Shown: positions 50,501 to 62,500 of the stretch, piece after piece
Position numbering within the stretch: the stretch's first letter is position 1
Layout of the letters: every line of letters starts with the position of its first letter
Source: Gorsachius magnificus
Taxonomy: Eukaryota > Chordata > Aves > Pelecaniformes > Ardeidae
Assembly (NCBI GenBank): GCA_034008185.1
Contig: CM067109.1
Coordinates: 29,854,885 to 29,918,884 of the forward strand
Reading direction: 5' to 3'
DNA length: 64,000 nt
Notes under the pieces: generated by a model
Told to the model about the DNA's origin: nothing
The model's input: the letters and a program-made list of their open reading frames with translations, nothing else
Databases searched by the model: none
Made by a program: the position numbers and the translations under genes

Positions 50501-53500
50501 GGTGAAGAAGGTTGGAATTTTGGTGGGAGGTAGAGGAGTGGGAACTGCAGTGGTGTTGACAGCTCAGATGCTGCATTTGCTGCCTGAGTGTGTCAGCAGA
50601 GGCACCATTCAATTACAAGTGACATTGTCATGTGAAGCATTAGCTTTCCAACGAGAGAGAAAATTGATGTCTTGGCAAACTGCTTTTGTCAACAGTCAGG
50701 TTTTAAGCCAAAACTTTCAGTAGAGTTATACATTAACTAGGTACTTGTTTGTGCAGCAGGTTTTTGCTGCATCAGCTGTGTGGCATACTTCATGACAAAG
50801 AAATTCACTGTTTTGATAGTTGTTTCAGTACTCGTTCCACCTTTTCTAAGACATGGCTAATATCTAATCCAGTTATTGTATTTAGAGCCTATCCAAAATG
50901 TTACTAAGTTTTTTTTGTCTGGGAAAAGTGTTTTTTGATTTTCTGCTGTTTGCACCCTCTTTAACGGTGAAATGTCCTCTCAGGCAGTTTTGGTGTTTCA
51001 TTCCTGAAGTGCTTTTTTCATAGGTGCAACTCATAGTTGTGCCTGGGGACACTTAAGCCTGAAAGGCGTTATGTAAAAATGTAAGATTGTTACCTCTGCA
51101 GAATCAATACTTCTCATACCATTTGCTTAATAGTCTGGCAGTTGCCGAGTGTTTCGTTTGCTTGATGCAGGGAACAAAATTCTGTCGTTAAAATAATCAA
51201 AACTCTCATTTGTGTACAGGCGGATAAAACCCATCGACAAAGTCATTTTTGCATAAACCTTGCATAGAGCCATTGGCCTCCGCCACGCCTCCCGCCCTCC
51301 AGTCCTGGCGTGAGCGGGTCCGCTGCATTTTCTGCCTTTGCTCAAGCTGCAGCTTTTTCCTGTTCTTGTTATTTGCTCCTGGATTTCAAGAAGATGCCAG
51401 TGACCTTAGCAAGCGGAGGCTCAAGTATAGTCCTGAAATGTGGTTTGCTGACAACACAGAGAAAAAAACTTTGCTTTATCTACTAGGCCTTAAGTTGATT
51501 AGCATGGATTTCCAGCCAGGGGCCTAGCAAGTACAGTTTGTCAGGCAGAAATGGGGAAGAAACATAATCGGATTAAGCTGTACATAAATTTTGGAGTGAA
51601 GACTCTCTGTGTAATGGAAATACAACTGTACTAAATGTGATTGCTACTGCCAGTGGGGTCTCAGCACTGTTCCCACAAGCTGTGTGGACAGGGTATTTTT
51701 CTCCCTAATCAGTGTGCCAGCCAAATCAGGCTGAATGCGTAGTCATCTTATCCTGAAGTCTTCCCTCTGAAAGTCAGTAGAAGGTCTGTCTAGCACATGG
51801 AGGAAGCTTACCGCAACATGTTTAGCTACAGCTGTGCTAAAAAATACCAGGAGTTCCTAGCTGCCATCCTGGATAAACAGAGCCTCAGATATCACAATGA
51901 AATTTATACTGTTATGGATCCACAAAAGCGTTTTAAAAATAATCAAAGCGCATTTTCCTCTCTGCATGTGCTGCAACAATGCAGAATGGTCTGAAATGGC
52001 TGTGACATCTTTAGGGACAAAGTGGATTTAACTCTTGTCACTTAGCATGTGACAATCCCTCAATGCTCTTCCCGCTTGCATGGGAAAACAAGCACTGGCA
52101 CTGTGCGTGAACCAGGAGAGGTCCTGGTGCCTCCCTGCCAGCACCCTCCCCACCCACCAAAGAAGTAGGACCAGAATTCAAAATAAAAAACATTTTGCCC
52201 AGTAACTGTGTTTGCTGGGGGCAGGAGGGAGATGTGAAGCAAGGGAACATCGCACACCAAATCTGTCAGGTCTAGAGGTGATGTTTAAATGCCAGTGTTC
52301 AGGGGTATTTCAGTGCTGGTTGCCAGTAGCACGCACGCCCAGCAACTGGACTTACCTGTTGTTACTCCAGGCAGTAGGCACTGGTGCGGGGGACAGCAGC
52401 TGCAAGGATAGGGGCAAAAATCCATTTGCTTTTGAGTCTTTGTCAGAAAATGTGCTATCAGTCGTCAACCCTGCTTGCTGCCCCCTCCCCATCCTGTCTT
52501 TACAGAGACGAAAGCCCTGGCAGCTCCCGCCTCTGCTGCTTTCCCATTCTGTCTTTCTGTTGCTGCAGAACTGTCAGGTTCTTCTCTGTTAACTGAAATA
52601 GAGTGAAACCCAAATAAAACAGCAGGATGCAGTTAGAGTTTGTATTTTGGTGTGGTTTGGAAGCATTTATTTTTCCATAGCCTGCCAGCAGCTTTGCAGC
52701 AGAACAGTCTCATCTGCAGAGGTAGCCTATCTTCTCTCTGCAGATGTGGATTTTCTCATAAATCTGGAATCCAGCAACATGTTTTGAAGGTCCCCGAGTT
52801 GTCATTGGCAGTGCCCACCAGCAGAAATTCAAGGCAGAAGCAATTCTTCATTTCTTGTTTCATAGCATATTTGTTCTAGTGAGACTCAGGGCTTCCCGTA
52901 GCAGTGTTCAGCATTAAAACCCATCTTATGGGCTTTCACAGAAGTTGCTTTTCTTTTCCATGACCACTATGCTAACTACTAGAAAAGTAAATTATCTGCA
53001 AGTTCCGTGTTGTAAAAGTTACATCTAGGTTACCAAATTCTGGGTATTGCAGGCTAAGGACACTAATTTAGAGACACATCGTGTTCCAGCCAAGCATAAA
53101 TACTTTCTGCCAGATTCTTTAGCAATTTTGTTTTCCCCTCTCTCCTTTCTTGATGGAATGACGGAATGTTTCAATAGACATGAAGCCTCTTGAATTTTTT
53201 CTTGAGTTTGACACGTCTGTAAACGCTTGTTGGTGGGACATACTTTATTCTTGGGAGGGGTGAAAATGTACTCCCAGCAGCTTCATGGCCTGGCACTGAC
53301 ATCTCGATGATCGTGCCAGGGGCCAGTTTTATGAGAGAGGATCTAGCCAAGTATCCCAAAATCAGGCACATTACACAGTCTCTGGGGGAGACCTTAAAAT
53401 GACATCTTCCTTGCTGGTGTCTTCTGCTCTGCTGCGGCAGGGAAAGGGAGCACTGTAGGTGACTTGTATGGGTTTATAACTGAGTAGGCACATGCCAAGT

Positions 53501-56500
53501 TATAAATGCATTAGAGGTGGCAGGAAGGAAGCAGTAAGAAGAACTGCAGGTAGAAAATGCTCTTGCTTTAGCAGGGTGATAGTAATGGTGATACAGCTAA
53601 TCTTTATTTCTGCTAGGTTCTTTTCATTCTGTGAAAAATGGCCAAGCTGGCAAGCATGAAACTTCTTCTTCTTCCCAGGCCTTATTAGAAATACTTTGAC
53701 TGTCGAGGTCCTCCTGCAGTCTCTCATTGTATTTCCAGTTGCTTTTCTGTCTGCATCAGGTTGTATTTTGTGTATGTACTTAGAGAGTCCTTTATAAGCA
53801 TTCAGATATTTGGGCAGGAAGGATCTGATGGGTAAGGGCCATGGCAGACAAACTCTTCATAACTGGATGGACTGTTCACACCTCATCTGGGTCATCAGTT
53901 GGCACAAAATTATGATCCCTGGTGGCTGTGCAGGGCTACATGTATTGTATTAGTCTAGATGTATTTCCGTATCTCCCTCACAAAAGGGTGGCTTTCCATC
54001 TGGCAACACAACAAAGAAGCTATATATTTACCATGTCTGATATGCCTTTTGAACTGAGAGATAGCCTAGTAAGTGATGCTACTTATTGGGAAGTCACCAC
54101 AGTGAGGGAAAAGGGTGGTAATCAGTAGGACTAGTAAATGGTTCTTTTTCTCTTAACAAAAAGTACATTTTGCACAGAGCTATGATCCTGCCTCTCTGGA
54201 AGTGGAAACGGCAGGTATTTCTAGCAGGACATTTCTAGTAGTAGGAAAATTATCCTATTACAATAGCTTCCATGTGTCTATTGAGACAAAGTAATGTTCT
54301 TTGCAGTCTGAGGTCCTTATGCCTGTCCAAAGACCACGACCCTGTGTTGTGCCAAAATTCTTGTTTTGAGAGGGCGACCGTTTCAGCAGAAAGCTGTGCC
54401 AAGGCGTGACAGTGACTGTTTCCTGACACAGTGTCAGCCAGAGCTAAATCAAGCCACCTTCCTGTATTTTAAACTTCCAAGACTTCATGTGACAACATCT
54501 TAGCTTGGCCTGTTTTCAAGGGCCACCCTTATTTTCATGATAGCAGGAATCAGGAGTCGGTAGAAGCATCTCTGAAATTCAGGTCTATCTTGACTGTCAG
54601 TAAAGCTAAGTCTTGGAAATGGAAAGAGAAATGCCTAAACCACACTATATTGTAATGATTCAGATTTAACATGGCTCTTAAGAATTGAATCAGTAAAATC
54701 TTTCTGTTTGGCCAAAGTACAGGATGAACATACAGTGTGTAAAAGTGGGGGGAAGGGGGTGGGGGTTGGTATTTAGGAGCTGCTGATGAGTTTTTCCAGT
54801 TTATCCTAGGCTACCTTTTGTCAGTAACATTTGCTTATTTCTGTTCTCTCATTATCACATCCATTAAATGGGGAGATATACAGCTCTGAGACATTTGAAA
54901 GCCAGGGACTGGCATGGATTGCAGTCATTGCAGATTTCAGGGATCTCTGTCTGGTTTGTGACTGTGTAGTCTCCTGCTGTGGTTTCCCCTGGCTGCCTGA
55001 GGGGTTCAGGAGGCATGGCCTGTCTCTGGAAATCCCCCCAGAGAGCCCCACAGGGAGAAACCTTCGCACAGGAGGAGAAGTGACTTGTGGTGATATAAAC
55101 AACAGATTCCTCAGAAGCGCCTCGGGTAGCTGTTTTTTCTGCATGCATCACAGATAACTGTCCTTTTTATTTTTCTCTATTTTTGACATGGAATAAGCAG
55201 TTCTCCTTACCACTCTGTGGTTATCTGAGCTGCTGAGCTGCTGTGCACTTGGATATAATCATCACAGGGAGCTCCAAATAGCTCCAGGTCTGGAGAGCTT
55301 CCAGGCTGGGCTGGCAAAGCTGGGTGGGAGGTTTGAGCAGCGAGCACGGCAGTCATGCTGTTGCCTCCTCCAGGCCCATTCTCCCTTTTTGCTGCCAGTC
55401 TGTTGTTTCCCGGACCACATCTGGCCTCTCTCCCTGCTGCTGGTGGCGTAGCACATGCCTGTGGTACTGTCTGATGTTTGAGATCCGCTCCGAGCGCCTG
55501 ACAATCAGCAAAAAAGCAGCATGGTATCTCACACCAGCAAAGCATTTTTTAAAGCACTCTCCACCTTCTCTGTGATCAGAAAAGGCTACCTTTGCACGGG
55601 TAGCAGGCAGCACGGGTGCTCTCAAGCCCACTGATGCCTGAGGAGGTGAGGCAGGAAGACATGGCATTTGAAGAGGGTGACTTTTTTTTTTTTTTTTTGA
55701 GACTCTTGGCATTCACGTAATTTTTTTTTGTTGCCTCTTTAAAAGGTTCTATTATATTTTATTTGTTTTCCTTAGCGGGCTAACCCAGACCAGTGAGGCA
55801 GGCATGCATTCGAATTGGCTTGGGGATTCTGCATGCCAGTCTGATGTCGGATGTTAGCTTAAGCTGCTGATGAAAACAGAATTTATCTGCATTCCTTTTA
55901 AATGTCCAGCTGTTATCTCCTGAGAGAAGAGGAGTCAAATGCCTACAAAAAACAATCACATGTCACCCTGTTCAGCTGGAACTGGAAAAGGCAGGGAGGG
56001 GAGTGAGGGAACTTGCCAGGCTTAAGACAACAGGAGGATATTAGGAAAGGGACCAGGAGTGAAGTGTGGGATGGAAGGTGCATGCCTTCCCTTCAAAAGC
56101 AGGGACCACGCAGGAGGCTAGGAGCCATGCAGGAGGTGCTTCTCCTCCCTCCCTGCCCCAAACCCCATGTTCCCAGGGGCTCACCAGCCTGCCTGGGTAC
56201 CTATGCCCAGGAAACCTCAGGCCTCTGCCCCCCAGGCTGGCTGCCCGGCTGCTGTGCCAGGGCTTTGCGTGTGCAAAGCTCAGGGGCAGATGCTGAGCTG
56301 AAGCTAATGGTGCCACTCCGACAGGGGAGCCAGAATTTGAAGGGGTCTGCTTGTAGCAGGCAATGCTCCCTGGTGGGTAAAAGGATGTTCCTAGGGATGG
56401 CAAGACACAAGATAATCAGGGCCCAAGGGCTCCTGACTCTACCCAGCTGCAGGAAGCTTTCTTTACCCCTTGCTTTGGGGAGAGCTTATAACTCCTCTTT

Positions 56501-59500
56501 TGCTCCAGACTTGGCAAGAGCTGTGGGTGCTCTTGACCCCAGGACAGAGGGGTAATAGCTTGTGCTTTCACAAGAGGGGGAGTTAGCTGGGTATGCGCTC
56601 CAAGCCAGGGGCAGAAAAATCAACTTTCTGCACGCCAGGGAAGAGCAGCTTCCTGTTCACAGCACTGGGGAATTCTCGATGAAATGAGCAAGGGCAGGAA
56701 AATCTGCCTGGGAAGACTTCTGGCATATGAAACCTGAACATGTCTGGAAAAGCCCAGACAGGAGGGAAAATATAAGGTGTGCAAGACCTTGCTTACATTA
56801 TTCTGGGCCAAACATGGTGTCATTGCGTGGAGGCTGAAATGACAGAAACTGCAGAAATGTGCCCGATGTTACGCAGTTTCCTTTACGGCTCTGGCAGAAT
56901 TCCCCGCTCCCTGCAGCAGTAGCCTTGAAACCAGAGAAAACGTTAGGCCCTGTCCACTTGCCTTCCTATTCAAACCATCCTGTAAGTCTGAAACAAAAAG
57001 CCCTTGAAAACGGCTTAGCAACTGCCCACTGAGTGTTTTGATTGTGGAAATACAAACCAAAAGTCTTTGTTGCCAGAATGTTAGGCATTTCACTGAAAAT
57101 GGTGTTTTCAGCGGATGTTGGAGTAGCCTCTGAAAACACTTATCTGAGCTTTTCCTTGGAAAGGGAGCAGTTGGGGATTTCCCCAGCTGACATCTCAAGC
57201 GCCCCGCAGCAGAGAGCCCTTGTGCTGGGAGAGAGCCATGCCCTCCGGTCATAAGCTCGTTCCCTCTTCTGGGGAATACGTGCTCGTTTTCTCTGCGCAC
57301 GAGGTGCCGTGGCTGTGTTTTCCACAGCTCCAGCGGCAATAGCTGGTTGGAAGAGGAACTGCTGGGAGCAAAACTTCCGCTGACTTCAGCGGTCCAACTG
57401 ACTTGTGACTTGGGGGCTCACGGAAGTTGCATTCTCCTAAAAACACTCACTCCTCCTTCCCTCTGCCCATCAAAATACACACGTAACTGCTTTCTCGGGA
57501 TCCACACTGGTTGGTATTAACAGCTCTTGGGTGCAATAGTGGCGTGAGTTTGGTGTGCAAGCTTCTGTACGAGTTTGTCCTTCAGACTCTGGAAGGCTGC
57601 CTGGCAGTGTGAGGCAGTGCCCCAGCCGTACGGTGATCCCTGTCAGGAGGATGCTCGTACGATGTCATGTCAAATGCAGCTCCAGCCCTGCTTCACTGCT
57701 TCGACACGTTTGTTCTCATCCTGCAAAAATGCCGCATATGACTAGGAGTATTGTTTTAAAATATTCTGTCTTATTAAGGCTGTAGTGGCTGATTCTTCAA
57801 TATCCCGCTGATTTATAGTAGCAATCAGGAAAGTGAAGTGGTGCTGGAAACCTCATAAAGACAGCTAACCCTGCAGTGCATTAAAGGGATCCAAGTGGCA
57901 CCTCAGGATTCATTACCATTCCCGTTCCCTGCCCAACTAAGCAATCAGTTTTGGAGAGACACAAATAAGGACAATTCTTTCTGTCCAAACTGAGGTAATT
58001 AGTGACAGAAATGGAGAGCAGTGGGGAGAGTTAGCATTATGAGGCATGGGGTGTTGATGAGGGACTGAGCATTTGCTGTCCAGCCTGCAAGGTACAGCTC
58101 TGAGGTCTCTCGTTTGCTACTAAAATAGAAGGCGCAGCACTCCCGGGGAAAACCTGACACGCTCTTTGCATCTAATAGTCATTAACCAAGTGTATATTCA
58201 TCTCCCATTTCCCAGACTAAAACAAGGTATTTACTATGCCTTCACTGTTGCTGCTATGTCTGTCTACTCAGGTGTTCCTTGTTCTATGAAATGCCTCTTG
58301 AAGTAAAGATATTTAGAGGGCATGTTTTAAATCGGGAACAGTAAGTGTAAAAGTAGATACCTATGTGTTGTTTTTGTAAGATTTCAGGACATTTCAGCAC
58401 ATGCAGTCAAACCGCCCATTGCTTTCCCTGAGACTAAGGTGGGAGTAGGCAATAACTAGTGCTGTTTGGCTAGGTGGTTCAGAACTTGCATCTGAAAGTT
58501 GTTTAGCTAGCCTGTGGGGGTCCAGGGTGCTTACGGCTCTGCTGGCTCCCTATCCTTGGCAAGCAGCACGATGAGGATGTTTAGTTGACATTAAGGCTGA
58601 ACATGACAGGTTGAAAGATGTGAGCACAAAAACAGACAGGAGGTGATATAGTAGTTTTATCGGGTAACAGTCACCGTAGCAACCAAAATTTACCATCCAT
58701 GACAAGTTCCTCCAGGTCTTCCCACTGTGTTTCTTTTCCATGCAGCTTTTGTTACAGCAGGTGTGTTAAGGACTTCAGCTGCCGTGGTAAACTGTGGCTC
58801 TGTGGGGTTCTTTTCCCGTGGGACTGTGTGCAGTGTTTTCACAGATATACCTTGTCTTGCATGTAGTGTTAAATCAACCTCACATGATTTTTAGTTTTCT
58901 CTCCCCATCCGAATACTGCGCAGGTTTATTCCACTGGACTTGCTGTTCACACAAGGTTGCAGTGCTGGGCACGGTGCTCCTGAGCCTTCCCAACAGCTTT
59001 TGGCTGTTGCATCCTTTGCAGCAGGCAATCACCAAATTTACCCTACTCTGTTCTGTCAGTCAGTGGTAGCATGCACGCATTAGATAACAGGTCTGGCCTC
59101 TGCCAGGTCTGATCTTTTCTTATTTGTCTTCCACTGCAAGTAAATTTTTTTTTTTTGTTCCTGTTTTCTTTGCAGAACACAGATTTTGACCGCAGACTGT
59201 GCTGAGTCTTTCTGACTGCTAAGATAGGATGTAAAAAATAAAATTTATACTTGGGGTGGATGGCAGTGAGCTCTTAACCGTTAGGGAAAAAGATTGTGTC
59301 ATTCCAAAACTGAGAGTATGTTACTTCAGTGGAAGGACGTGTAAAGAATACCGATGATTCTTCATCAACAAGGCCCCTCTTATGTCTTTTTTAATTTGGC
59401 CAGTAAACACACGTCTGCAGCGCATCGGGGCAGACTGCTAACTTGGAGTATTTCCCCGGCTGACTTTGTGAAAGCCCTTCTGTTGCTGGGGCCCGGCACA

Positions 59501-62500
59501 AACGCGCCCCCAGTGCTGCCCTCGCCTCTGGTTGTAAAACGCTGCCCTTGCCAGGCCGGCCTGGGAACTGCAGGCTGCTGAGCTGGGTTTCGAGGGGCAT
59601 CCCCCTGGCCCATCCAGAGCTGGGGAACCTTGCACAAACCTGGGGGCGCTCGTTCCCAGGGGGCTCGGCGGGCTTTCGCGGGAGTCAGTGGCAGTCTTGT
59701 CACTGAGGTGCAATCCAGCTTACTCACATAGCAGCACTGCAGCAAAAACAGGAGGGAAAGGCAAAGCGCTGCAAAGCGGTTCTAGGCAGCAAAGCACGGG
59801 CAAATTTCTCCATACGTGCAAAGTTCCCAAGCCTAAGGTTCAACGCTGCAAAATCTAACTTTGCCCCAGTTTAGCCCAGCTCTGCGACATTCTTATGCCT
59901 CTTCTTGTTTTCAAACCTGGTATTTCTCTCTCTGGGCTGTCTGTGCTACGAGGATGGGTCATGGAGAAGGCACCCTTGCACAAGAGGTGGGACAGTCCCT
60001 TGCCTGTATGGGAGCAGGCTGGGGGCAGCCATCGGCTCTGCAGTGGGCAGCTCCCCGGGAAGAAGCGCCTGCCTCACACCATGCTGGGAAATGCTTTTTA
60101 ATGCCAGCTTGGACCCCAAGCTGCAGTGCTTACTCCTCCCCAGAACTTCTTGTCTTGCTCACTTTTTCTTTCCCTCAGAGAGATACTTGTAACGCAAAAA
60201 TGTTACAAGGTACTTTACTTCCACTTTGGCAGGCTTCATGTAATTAGGTTTTGGTTCACAACTGGTAAGTAGGTATTGGTAACTGTATCGGCATTTTAAA
60301 CCTCACTACTGTGGCTTCTTCGAAAGTAAAGAAGAAATGCCTGTGCTCTCACTTCTGTATTTCTTGTGCTTGCCCTTTTCTGTCTGTACTTCCCTCCCTT
60401 GTTCTTAACCTTTTCTGTTTCCCACTGCCATGTGGGCTGGGCTCGCTGGCACCTAAAAATACTTAGTGAGCTACTGTAATACAGCCTGTAGCATAAATTA
60501 CTTGGGTAAACTTGAGGCAGTAACTGAAATAAAAGGAATTGCTCTGAGGGTGGTGAGGCACTGGGACAGATTGCCCAGAGAAGCTGTGGATGCCCCATCC
60601 CTGGAAGTGTTCAGGGCCTGGTTGGGCAGGGCTTTGAGCTACCTGGTCTAGTTGAAGGTGTCCCTGCCCATGGCAGGGGGGCTGGACTTTAGTCTCTGGG
60701 GCTGGACAGATCTTTGAAGGTCCCTTCCAATCCAAACCATTCTATGATTCTGTAGTAATTTCTAAGTAAAAAGAAATTTGTTCAGTAAATTATCTTTAAT
60801 AGCAATCCTGGTATGCTATTTTAAATTAAAATTCCTATATGATTACCATGATGTTTGTCTTCCCTTGGTAGTTTCCTTTGCTATCTCATTCAAGACACGG
60901 TAAGTGGCATGTGCCAGGTACCCTTAAATTTGTATATATGTATCTTTGGTGGCTATATATATGGTTATTTCTTAGTGTGATTTGATACATACAAGACTCT
61001 GATCCACCAGAGAAGTTTGTTTTCTCTTCTGTCTGCTATATCTCTGATCCTATATTCTAAAACACTGAATGTTATAAAAATCAACCTGTGGAAATATTTA
61101 ATGTAAGAACTACCACGTGGAGTAGTAGTAAGGAAAATATTTTCAGCCTGTCAGCCCAGCACAGGACAACCATTCAGGCACTTGCAAGGTGAAGAGCTAT
61201 TTCTGTTTTGAGAACAGTTTTTTCCCTCCTTTTCTCCTGATCCAGGGAGAAGAAACTGAAAGCTAGAGTGCAAGAGTTAGTGAGTGCTTTGGAGAGACTC
61301 ACAAAGAGCAGTGAAATCAGACATCAGCAGTCTGCAGAGTTTGTTAATGACCTTAAAAGGGCAAACAGGTAAAGGATCTACCAGCAGATGGATACACCAT
61401 TGATTTTTTTTTGCAGTGTTCTGGTAATGCACTGTAATCCTCCCCCTACCTTAATGCACTGTTCCTGGATCCTTGCATCCGCAGGAGTTGACTCTTTAAG
61501 GTTATAGTCAGGGATGGGGGAGGTATAAACCTCCCATGTAGGACACTGAAAATGACATAGCCAAGAACAGAGTGGGGAAAATCTGAACTGAGTTACTGGA
61601 AAATGCATTATTATTAAAGCAAACAAACCCCTCTGTTTAGTCAGGTTTACATATCTGTTATTTTGTTTAAGATTGCTCCCTTTTCTTTGGCTCCAGCCTC
61701 TTTATTAATAAACTGGCTTCAATAATTGCACTTAAATCTTACTGCTCACTCAGTAGATTTCACTGGCACTGTGCTTGGATGGACTGTAGCTGCCCTTCCT
61801 GCAAGGACCCTATTGCCCACTACAGTTTTCATTAGTAAATTACACTTGAAGGTGCTTGTGGTGAGGAGCAGTACCCATCTCAAGCTTTCCTACTGAGTCA
61901 AGGTGGAGGTGCGGAAGATACTTCACAGCTGACAAATTAGCACAAGGCGCCATCCTTTGAATATAACACTTTATTTTTTTAAAATGGAAAATGCAAAATC
62001 ATTGCTGGGTTTTGCTAGCAGATTCTGGCCATGCAACGTTTTTCTAAGTCATTACTTATAATGTGGTGGTGTCCTGACTCACAGACAGTGCTCTGCGAGG
62101 TCATCATCAGCAACCTCCACCTGGTTCTTTGAACCATGTTTTAAAATGTTTTCAGTAACCAATTTACTGGTAAAGGTGTGTACTCGCCCCAAGAAAAAGA
62201 TACAGAGATTAGCACTGATCTGTGTTTGGATCTAATGCAATTTAGAGTACTAGTAAATTTTTGGAAGATGCTCAGTACCCAAACTTCGGAGTTCCCTGAA
62301 GGTGGGGTTTTGGGGTGGACTTCTGTAGCACTTGCTATGAAGAAGCCTTTTTGAATGACCTTGTATTGCCTTGTATTTCTAACAGCAACTTGGTAGCAGC
62401 TTATGAAAAGGCAAAGAAAAAGCATCAAAATAAGCTGAAGAAACTGGAATCGCAAATGATGGCCATGGTGGAGAGACATGAAACCCAAGTAAGGATGCTC

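Larger units (their letters stand above)
50123..61245 (+). other. MCC intron 13 of window (11123 bp)
   Basis: The longest intron here, GT...AG, and GC-richer than the rest of the window from about 51 to 60 kb. It contains CpG-dense patches (51230-51330, 57170-57430, 59401-59700), a G-run tract (54747-54765), a T17 run (55682-55698) and a short CR1 (60536-60752). Several 60-180 codon open frames occur at 55-60 kb, but they overlap on both strands and resemble no family, as expected in GC-rich non-coding DNA. Confidence 0.86.

Noticed and set aside
51797..51994. 65-codon open frame with protein-like composition
   Set aside because: No family resemblance and no acceptor/donor pair in phase with the neighbouring MCC exons (13 ends and 14 begins at phase 2). 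An isolated ORF of this length is expected by chance.
54747..54768. G-rich run as a quadruplex
   Set aside because: Only three long G-runs (6, 5, 5) plus a GG; weaker than the 38133 motif, so not listed as a feature.
56013..56555. Open frame of 180 codons on the + strand in intron 13
   Set aside because: It overlaps equally long frames on the other strand, resembles no protein family, has no splice support, and lies in GC-rich DNA where stop codons are scarce.
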